DNA of 64,000 nt from Zantedeschia hybrid cultivar (lineage: Eukaryota; Streptophyta; Magnoliopsida; Alismatales; Araceae), in the NCBI GenBank assembly GCA_030544215.1, contig JARZZO010000014.1:33447734-33511733 (forward strand), written 5' to 3'. Under the pieces are notes generated by a model. The model worked only from the letters and a program-made list of their open reading frames with translations, had not been told where the DNA came from and made no database searches. Positions 55,934-64,000 of this stretch are shown here, piece after piece (position 1 is the stretch's first letter; each line of letters opens with the position of its first letter). A program made the position numbers and the translations under genes.

Positions 55934-57020
55934 ATAGGTGGCCATAAGCCGGACCGAGCCGAGGCGAGGTTTAACTCGCTCGAGCTTGACCAACGCTAAG
56001 ATTACTCAAGCTCCAGCTCGAGCCCAAGCTCATTTTGTGGACTCAAGCTTGACTCGCCAAGAAATGAACTCAGCTCGAACTCGACTCGTGATCGACTCGT
56101 TAGAACACTTTTAAGTTAACTCAAGCCACTAAACTGAGTTCATACAACAAGAAACAAAGAAACTGATTAATTTAGGAAGGTGCAGTAGAGGGAGTGAGGC
56201 ATGAGATTAAAAGAGAGAGTGGGGTGATATTTTGTAAAGCAACCGGTGTCAGACAAATAGCAGCCCCTACTTCCCCCTAGGGGGGCTACCACCACCCCGA
56301 TCCACCACCCAGCGTTGTGCCAACCTATTAGGCCTCTATGGTTGGCATGGTGCAAACGGCCTATTACGGCAAGGGGGTGATGCCGCACACACCCGTACGT
56401 TGTGATCTCCTGGGGCGGGCAAGGCTCCTGAGTTCTGCCATCAGTATGGTCAGCCATGAGGAGGCTGTAGACGACGTGGTAGTAGCAGGTCTTGTACATA
56501 GTGCGAACAACCTTGGCCTCGTATCAGGCCCCTTGGAAGTCCTCGTCATCCCCCCCTTCCCCCACCTCGCCAAAGGTGTAGAGAGCTTTTGACAGGCGAA
56601 AGTAACAAGACCTTTGGTGGTAGGTGCGCCTAGGAGTTCCTTCCGTGCACCCACTAGGAACCTGGAGTGCCGAAAGTTTAGCTCGAGATCGAGAGGCTGA
56701 TTGTTTATTGTTGGTCATAATAATCTTGTTTAAAACTTATGTAAACATTGTTGATTGAGGGGGCCTGTGAGGCAGTGCTAGTATGAGGGTTGAATTTCCT
56801 TTAGCTGTGGAAGTTTGACATAGAATATACAAATTAACTATATATTTTTACTTCGAGCCAGCTCACAAGCCAGCTGAGCCGAGTTGGGTCAAGCTCAAGT
56901 TTGGCTCGTTTGATCAAACGAGCCTAACATGAAGCTCATGCTTCGTTCGATTGATTAAATAACCTGAGTTGACACGAGCTCGAGTAGCTCACGAGTGGCC
57001 CGGCTCATAGCTATCCGTAG
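55934..57020 (-). mobile_element. hAT-like element with Agenet fragment, copy D
   Basis: The left end TAGGTGGCCATAAGCC and the right end GCTATCCGTAG are degraded termini of the family. On the minus strand DDEDFQGA, then YKTCYYHVVYSLLMADHTDG is an Agenet domain, with a stop between the two parts. Further on, WHNAGWWIGVVVAP is the start of a second Agenet domain. The surroundings are the GAGCTCG-rich subterminal parts. Confidence 0.8.
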
Positions 57021-57457
57021 GGCTCCAACAACGTAGTAAAAATTGCAAATGTTATCTACGTCTTAAGCTAGAACACCAATGGAGGAGCAAGAACGTATCA
57101 ACTTACGTAAAAAGAGATTTATTAAAGTCCAAGTCGTTAAGATATTGTCGAGCAGCTGCCAATTTAGTGCCTTCTAGTTTCTAGGAATCTTATCTTAAAG
57201 TTGGAAAACAAGGGACAAGAATGTAAGAAATCTTAGGATGAGTAAGAATTCACCTCACCTAAAAAGAGAATCTTCAAACTCTAAGTTGCTGTTAATATAC
57301 TATTGAGTTGCCCCCAAATTGATGCCTCCTACTTACTAGCAACTACAAATTAAAACCAGAGGAACAAAAATGCATCACCTTACCTGAAAGGAGATTCATC
57401 AAAGAATGATTCACGGCTAAGATATTATTGAGTTGCCCCCAATTTGATGGCTCCAAC
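57021..57457. repeat. About 145-bp tandem repeat array (block 5)
   Basis: Three units between elements D and E. Confidence 0.8.
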
Positions 57458-58670
57458 TAGGGGTGGCCACCAGTTGAGGACAACCGAGCTTTAACTCGAT
57501 CGAGCTCAACTCGACCAAGCTTATTCAAGCTAGAGCCCGAGCTCGAGCCTACCCCTTGCTCCTTTTATGGGCTCGAGCTCAGTTCGCCAAGAAAGGAACT
57601 TAGCTCGAACTCGGCTAGAGTGCTGCTCGTTAAGACACTTTTAAGTTAACCCAACCAATCAATTGAGCTCACCTAACTAGAAACAGTCAAATCATTGAGC
57701 TTGGAAAGGTCCAGTAAAGGGAGGCTTGAGATTTAAAGATAAAGTAGGTTGAAATTTTTATAAAGTAACTAATTTTGGACTAAAAAGGCTTAATTGTGAA
57801 TCTCACTTGAGAGGTGTGCAGGGAAAGGAGGATCGCTAGCATGTTCCCATCAAGATGGACCCACTCGAAGTGGGCTTGGAGGCTTAGAGGTCGCCTACCG
57901 CAAACTTCATCTTCTCCTGCGGGCTAGAGAAGTACATCCTATAGCAACCACCACTTCCCCCTAATGGGCTCGGTTACCACCACCCACATCCACTACCTAG
58001 CATTGTGCCAACCTACCAGGCCCCTATGGGCTGGTGCAGCACAAATGGCCTGCCACGGCAAAGGGGCGGTATTGTACGTACTTATACGCTACAATCTCTC
58101 TGAGCGGGAGGGCCTCCTAAGTTTCACCATCAGCATGGTCGACAGGAGGTGGTCATAGACGATAGAGTAACAATAGGTCTTGGACATGGTGCAAACAACC
58201 TTGGCCACGTACCAGGCCCATAGAAGCCCTCGTCGTCTTAACTCACCTTCGCTTCACGCCATTGGGGAGCCTCATTAGTCATTACTCTCTCTCTCTCTCA
58301 CTCCTCCCAACTAAGGACTTGGAGTTTCTGAAGTTTAGTTCCATATTGGAAGCCTAATTGTTTTATCAGTGCTCATAATAATCTTGTTTAAAACTTATGC
58401 AAACATTTCATTAGGTTGGGGACTTGTAAGGCAGTGTTGGCATAGTGGGCTTATTAGCATTGGTTTAACTTTGGTTATGGATGTTTTACATAGTATATAT
58501 AAATTAATGAAATATTTTTACTTCGAGCCAGCTCACGAGCCGGGTGAGCTGAGTTGGCTCAAGCTTGAGTTTGGCTCGTTTGATCAAACGAGCCTAAATT
58601 AAAGCTCGAGCTTGGTTCGATTGATTAAATGAGCCAAGCCAAGCCTGACGAGGGCTCATGGCCACCCTTA
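57458..58670 (-). mobile_element. hAT-like element with Agenet fragment, copy E, TSD GCTCCAAC
   Basis: The clearest copy of the family. TAGGGGTGGCCA at the left and TGGCCACCCTTA at the right form a 12-bp terminal inverted repeat with one mismatch. GCTCCAAC lies on both sides (57450-57457 and 58671-58678), an 8-bp duplication. The minus strand at about 58250-57840 keeps decayed Agenet coding sequence (GFYGPGT; YCYSIVY in a shifted frame) and, at the end, FEWVHLDGNM, like the family's L..H.EWVDG.W closing motif. The interior is frameshifted. Confidence 0.85.
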
Positions 58671-59690
58671 GCTCCAACTATTTATTGAAAACTGCAAATG
58701 TTATCTAAGTTCAAGTTAGAAACCAGTAGCGGAGCAGGAATATATCACCTTATCTGAAAAAAGTTTCATTGAAGTCCAAGTTATTATTGAGATGTTGTCG
58801 AGCTTCCCCCAACTTGGTGCTTTCTACTTGCTAAGAACTATAAAATTATGTTAAAGTTGGAAACCAAAGGAGGAGAAGGAATGTATTGTCGAGCTACACT
58901 AATTTGATGCCTCCCTCTTACTAAGAACTACAAATCTTATGTTAATGTTAAAAAACAAAGAATAAGTAGGAATGTATCACCTTACTTAAAAGGAGATTCA
59001 TTGAAATTCGAGCAACTACGAAGATATTACCGAGCTACCCTAATTTGATACCTCCAGCCACTTACTAAAAGCTGCAAATCTTATCTATGTTAAAGATAGA
59101 AACCAAAGGAAGAGAAGGAATGTGTCACCTTACCTGAAAGGAGATTCATCGAAGTCTGAGTTGCTGCAAAGATATATTGTCAAGCTGCCCCTAGTTTGAT
59201 GCGTCCTACTTACTAAGAACTAGAAACCTTACGCTAAAGTTAGAAACCAAAGGTACAGCAAGAATGTATAACCTTATAGGAGATTCACCGAAATATGAAC
59301 TTCTACTAAGATGCTGTCGAGCTATCCCCAATTTAATGCCCCTAACAACCTAGTAAAACTTACAAATCTTATCTATGTAAAAGATAGAAACCAAAGAAGG
59401 AGAAGAAATGTATCACCTTACCTAAAAAGATATTCATTGAAGTTTAAGATGCTACTGAGATATTGTCAAACCGTCCTAAATTTGATGCCTTCTACTTACT
59501 AGGAACTACAAAACTTATGTTAAAATTAGTAACTGAAGGAGGAGTGTTAATGTATCACCTTATCTGAAAAGAGATTCATCGAGGTTTGAGCAGCTACTAA
59601 AAAATTGTCGAGTTTCCCTCAATTTAACGCCTCCAACTATGTACTAAGAACTGTAAATCTCATATATGTTAAAGTTAGAAACATTGATGC
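58671..59690. repeat. About 145-bp tandem repeat array (block 6)
   Basis: The longest array, about seven units. The spacing of AAAGTTAGAAACC landmarks near 59.09-59.23 kb gives about 144 bp. Confidence 0.85.
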
Positions 59691-59989
59691 TTATCTAAAG
59701 AAAACAATAGAGGCCTTAATCGCATGTGTATGCCATTTATTGTTACCATAGTCTTAGAATGTAAAAACATGAGAATTAACAATTTTAATCTAGCAAACTT
59801 ATGTATATCCTACGTAAAAACACAATCAACCTTATTGCATTATATATTCTAAGCCCCCAATATTAATTCCCGATATTGTTCAAGTATTAGTCTACTTTTT
59901 CGCTTAAATTTTAATCAAACAATCAAATCATTCTAGTGTATTATAAAAATTAACATCCAAACCAAAGAAGATAATTCCTTGATCTTATA
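59691..59989. repeat. AT-rich dispersed block, copy 5 (end part)
   Basis: Collinear with the last 300 bp of the 54061-55469 block. Confidence 0.7.
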
Positions 59990-60530
59990 ACTAATTAGAA
60001 ACTCAAAACCAAAGGAGCAGAAATGTATCACCTTACTTGAAATAAGATTTATCGATGTCTGAGGTACTGCAAAGATTTTGTCAAGCTGCCCAGAATTTCA
60101 TGGCCCCAACTACTTCCTAAAAACAACAAATCTTGTCTATGTTAAAGTTAAAAACCAAACGAGCAGGTATGTATCACCTTACCGGAAAGGAGATTTACAG
60201 AAGTCTAAGTCGTTACTGAGATATTGTTGAGTTGCCTCGACTTGATGCCTCTAATTACATACTACCTGCAAATCTTTTCCATGTTAAAGTTAGAAACCTA
60301 AGGACGACTAAGAATGTATCACCTTCCCTACAAGGATAATCTTCGAAGTCTAAGTTGTTGCTGAAATACTATTGAGCTGCCCCCAAATTGATGCCTTCTA
60401 CTCACAAGAACTACAAATCTTATGTTAAAGTTAAAAACCGAAAGAAGAGCATAAATGCATTACTTTACCTAAAAGGAGATTCATTAAAGAACGATTCGCT
60501 GCTAAGATATTGTTGAGTTGCCCCCAATTT
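59990..60530. repeat. About 145-bp tandem repeat array (block 7)
   Basis: Four units; ends at the left terminus of element F. Confidence 0.8.
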
Positions 60531-61988
60531 GGGTGGCCACGAGCCGAACACAATTGACCTTTAACTTGCTCGAGCTCAAATCGGCTAAGATTATCTAGGC
60601 TCGAGCTCGAGCCGGGCCTACTGCTAGCTCCTTTTATAAGCTTGAGCTCGGCTCGCCATGAAAGTAACTTAGCTCAAACTAGAATCGAGCTCTGCTCGTT
60701 AGAACACTTTTAAGTTAACTCAACCAATCAACTGAGCTTACCCAACCAGAAACAATCGAATCGCTAAGCTTGGAAAGGTCCAATAGAGGGAGCTTAAGAT
60801 TTAAAGAGAAAGTGGGTTGAACTTTTTATAAAGTAACTTAGGTCGAACTAAAAAGGGTCAAACTTGGCTCGAGCTCTGCTTGTTAAAACACTTTTAAGTT
60901 AACTTAGCCAATCAACTGAGTTACCCAGCAAGAAGCAGACAGATCGTTGAGCTTCAAAAGGTCCAGTAGAGGGAGGCTTGAGATTTAAAGAGAAAGTGGG
61001 CTGAACGTTTTATAAAGTAACCGATGTCCAGCTAAAAAGGCTCAATTGTGAATCCCACCAAGGGGGTGTGCAGGGAAAAGACGCTTGCCAGCATGCTTCT
61101 ATCAAGATGGACCCACTTAAGGTGGGCTTGGAGCCTTGAAGGTCCCCTACCACGAACTTCATCTTCTTCTATGAGTTAGGGAAGTACACCGTGTAGTAGC
61201 CCCCAATCCCCCTAATGGGCTCAACTACTACCACCTCTGTCCACCACCCAACGTTGTACCAACCTACTAGGCCTCTACGGGCTAATGCACCGCAAATGGC
61301 CTGCCATCACAAGGGGCAGTGCAGCACGCGCTCGTATGCCACGATTTCCTAGAGTGAGCTGGGCTCCCAAGTTTAACCATCGACATGGTTGGCTAGGAGG
61401 TGGTCGTAGACGATGGAGTAGCAATACATCTTCGACATGGTGCGAACAATCTTGTCCTCGTACCAAGCCCCCTGGAAGCCCTCGTCGTCCCAGCTTACCT
61501 CTGTTTCGTCGCCATTGGAGAACCTTATTGCCCTCTCTATCTCTCCCCTTATCACCTCACCAGAGGTGTAGAGAGCTCTGTACAAGCGATAGTGACTGGA
61601 CTTTGGTGGCGGCTGCACCTGGGAGTTCCTCCTATGCACATACTAGGAACCTGGAGTTCTGGAAGTTTAGTTTGAGATCGAAAGCCTAATTATTTTATCA
61701 TTACTCATAATAATCTTGCTCAAAACTTATGTAAACATTTCATTATACTGGGGACCTGTGATACAATGTTGGCATGGTGAGCTTTGAGCGTTGGATTACC
61801 TTTAGTTATGGAAGTTTGACATAGAATATATAACTTAATTAAATATTTTTACTTCGAGCCAGTTCGCTAGCCGGTCGCACTCATGGGTCAATCTCGAGCA
61901 TAGCTCGTTTGATCAGAAGCCTAATTTAAAGCTCGGGACTTGGTTCGATTGATCAAATGAGCCGAGAACTTGGCTCATGGCCACCCTA
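60531..61988 (-). mobile_element. hAT-like element with two Agenet domains, copy F (best coding remnant)
   Basis: On the minus strand, after YRALYTSGEV, it reads FSNGDETEVSWDDEGFQGAW, then YCYSIVYDHLLANHVDG. This is a near-complete first Agenet domain, followed by a stop. A second follows at about 61240-61130: VVVEPIRGIGGYYTVYFPNS, then KKMKFVVGDLQ (family: GWWEGVV..V....YTVYFP.T...L.F...DLR). Agenet domains are plant Tudor-like folds found in chromatin-reader and DUF724-type proteins. Termini are TGGGTGGCCACGAGCC and CATGGCCACCCTA. A subterminal segment is duplicated (60650-60840 and 60865-61020). Confidence 0.85.
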
Positions 61989-62427
61989 GCTCCAACTATT
62001 TATTAAAAACTGCAAATGTAATTTATGTTAAAGTTAGAAACCAGTGGAGGAGCAAGAATATATCATCTTACATGGAAAGAGATTCATTAAAGTCTAAGTT
62101 GTTGCTGAGACATTGTCGAGCATCCCCTAATTTTATACCTTCCACTCATTAGGAACAACAAATCTTATGTTAAACTTAGAAACAAAAGAAAGAGAAGGAA
62201 TGTATCACCTAACGTGAAAGGAGATTTATCAAAGTTCGGGTTACTACTTAGATATTGTCGAACTATCCCCAATTTGAAGCTTCCTTCTTACTATGAACTA
62301 CAAATCTTATGTTAAAGTTAGAAACCAGACGAGCAGAAATGTATCAACCTTACATGAAAGGAGACTCATTGAAGAACGATTTGCTGCTAAGATATCGTCA
62401 AGCTGCCCCCAATTTGATGGCTCTAGC
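61989..62427. repeat. About 145-bp tandem repeat array (block 8)
   Basis: Three units between elements F and G. Confidence 0.8.
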
Positions 62428-62717
62428 TAGGGGTGGCCAGAATTGAGTCGAGCTAAGCTTCAACTTGCTCGTCCTGGACTGGACTAAGATTATTTGAGGT
62501 TGAGCGGGAGCCCAAGCCTACCCCGAGCTCATTTTGCGGGCTTGAGCTCGGCTGGCCAAGAAAGGAACTCATCTCGAGCTTAGCTTCTTAGAACACTTTT
62601 AACTTAGCCAATAAATTGAGTTCCCCCAGCCAGAAACAATCGAATCGCTAAGCTTGGGAAGGTGCAGCAAAGGGAGGCTTGAGAATTAAAGAGAAAGTGA
62701 GGTGAAGTTTATATAAA
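62428..62717. mobile_element. Left-end fragment of Agenet-type hAT-like element, copy G
   Basis: Starts TAGGGGTGGCCAGAATTG after GATGGCTCTAGC and keeps the left subterminal region to TGAAGTTTATATAAAG, where it is cut. No Agenet coding part. Confidence 0.72.
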
Positions 62718-62995
62718 GTTTTTGTCGAGCTGCCTCCAATTGAATTGGTTTTAGAACTTGGTGACCCATGGCATTGGCTGCTAGAGGAGGAGGAAGGGAA
62801 GGTTGCTAGCAAGGCAGTATCGGGTGGGTGTTGGAAGAGGTGTCCTTCACATGCTATTGCTCTGATAATAGCCATAGCTGCTGCTTTGATAGTCTGAAGC
62901 ATCCGAAGGAAGGATCAGTTTGTCAAGGAAGAGGATGGATGGAAAAGAGTCATCGGTAAGAGATGGGAGTGGCAGAAGAGTTATAAGGCCAGATG
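62718..62995. other. Junction segment, unrecognised
   Basis: A short GTCGAGCTGCCTCCAATT phrase recalls the 145-bp unit, then about 250 bp of G/A-rich sequence leads into the L1 segment. It may be upstream L1 sequence; no clear motif. Confidence 0.4.
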
Positions 62996-64000
62996 TATCT
63001 CTGCTCTCGTGGGTAGAGAGTGCTGTATGAGGTGGCTGCAGAAGGGTCATTGGACCAACAAGTGGAGGGAGGCAATATAAAGTTGGCACTGTAATGGGAA
63101 ATGACACAGAATCTAGGCATGAAGTATCAGAGATGACAGTTAGATGGTTAAAAACAAACCAACCAGTGATGTTATGGATATATGAATATAAGGTACTGAG
63201 AAAAGAACTTGAACCAGAACAGTTCATGTTGTTTTTCAGGTTCCCAAGTTGGCGCCCAATCCCAAATTAGACAACCCTCCTTTGTGGCAAATGTTCCTTG
63301 ACGTTTTAGTCGGGTCTGGGCTATAACCAATAAATGAACCAATCTGTGGTGGTTACAATTAGTAGACATAAAAATAACGTACAACAATCCATCAGTATAC
63401 ATGTTCACATCCTACCAGACATTTGCTTATAGGTGTTTTTAAGGTAACTGATGCTATCCCCCTCAAAAGCGGTGCTCAAAAGACATGTTTGTTGAGTAGG
63501 GATACAAGTAGGTGTCAACCTGCAAGATGGGTTATGTAAAAAATCAAGAAGAGTTCAAGCTAAAGACCATTTTAAAAGCTCAATTCTCATAACACCCTTT
63601 TGGAGAAGAAAGAAAACAGAGAAACATATCTAGAATGTTGTGGGTCAAAGAGGGAGATTTAAGTACCATAGTTTCATAAAATTTCAAATGTGAGAAGAAG
63701 TTTTGAAGTTCCGCTCCTTAAGGTCAGAAGATAAGGTGGAAATCTTGGATGAGATTATCCTATTTTATAAACAATTGTCCTCTAAAGAGAAAAGGTAAGT
63801 ATCCTAGATGGATAGACCCACAAGTTACCCAACTTACTACAAAGGAAATCTCCTTGTTACTGCAGGAAGTTAAAGTAGCAGTATTCAGCCTAGGAGAAGA
63901 GAAAGCCCCACATCCTGATTGCTATTCCACGATGTTTTTCCAAACTTTGTTAAAGTGGACATCATCAACTGTGTTAAAGAATTCCTAAATAAAGGCAGAG
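62996..64000 (+). pseudogene. L1 LINE ORF2 fragment, near copy of 22486-23500
   Basis: Runs to the window edge. At 63749-63988 it encodes LTTKEISLLLQEVKVAVFSL, then GEEKAPHPDCYSTMFFQ, identical over this part to the copy 40 kb away. The shared stops and the same start phrase (CTCTGCTC..GTGGGTAGAGA) show one ancestral dead L1 segment that was copied as DNA. Confidence 0.87.

Noticed and set aside
13447..62427. CRISPR-like array of 145-bp repeats
   Set aside because: The genome is plainly plant nuclear. The units are long, degenerate, contiguous, and lack a repeat-spacer pattern.

Overview
The window is repeat-saturated plant nuclear DNA. Evidence: a plant-type plasma-membrane H+-ATPase with plant-like exon borders, Arabidopsis-type telomeric heptamers (CCCTAAA), Ty1/copia and Ty3/gypsy elements primed by initiator-Met tRNA, a Cassandra-type TRIM with 5S rRNA sequence in its LTR, hAT transposons and L1 LINEs. 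I see no intact protein-coding gene. I cannot name the species; the very long intron suggests a fairly large, transposon-rich genome.

Backbone: a degenerate plasma-membrane H+-ATPase (P3A) gene on the minus strand. Coding exons 2 and 3 lie at 42.6-43.05 kb and the remaining exons at 0.5-3.87 kb. The two parts join in phase across GT/AG borders, leaving one intron of 38,727 bp. The gene is dead: an in-frame TAG, frameshifts, the catalytic Asp changed to Asn, a lost hinge motif, and two separate partial tandem duplications.

Inside the giant intron (3.87-42.6 kb): a plus-strand copia element (4.3-7.46 kb) broken by a minus-strand copia element (7.46-11.97 kb); a TRIM; a mosaic of about 145-bp tandem repeats, AT-rich blocks and hAT-like elements carrying Agenet-domain gene fragments (12.4-21.4 kb); a minus-strand solo gypsy LTR (14.8-16.9 kb); L1 fragments (21.4-24 kb); a truncated gypsy LTR and a Cassandra remnant (24.3-25.8 kb); and a DUF659/BED-type hAT transposase gene cut in two by a gypsy element (27.1-38.1 kb). 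The 3' LTR of that gypsy element holds a hAT-like element carrying telomeric repeats, which itself holds a solo LTR.

Upstream of the gene's exons (43-64 kb): an L1 on the minus strand (44.4-47.86 kb) with a GC-rich insertion; a second copy of the copia-in-copia nest (47.9-52.7 kb) with a clean 5-bp target duplication; a second telomere-repeat-carrying element (52.84-53.44 kb); then about 9 kb of higher-order repeats built from 145-bp units and Agenet-bearing hAT-like elements; and finally an L1 segment that is a near copy of 22.5-23.5 kb.

The most interesting structures are: (1) non-autonomous hAT-like elements that carry two Agenet (plant Tudor-like) domain fragments and were amplified with the surrounding satellite; (2) non-autonomous hAT-like elements that carry blocks of telomeric repeats; (3) gypsy LTRs built around many copies of a roughly 34-bp palindromic module; (4) the 38.7-kb intron with up to five levels of nesting.
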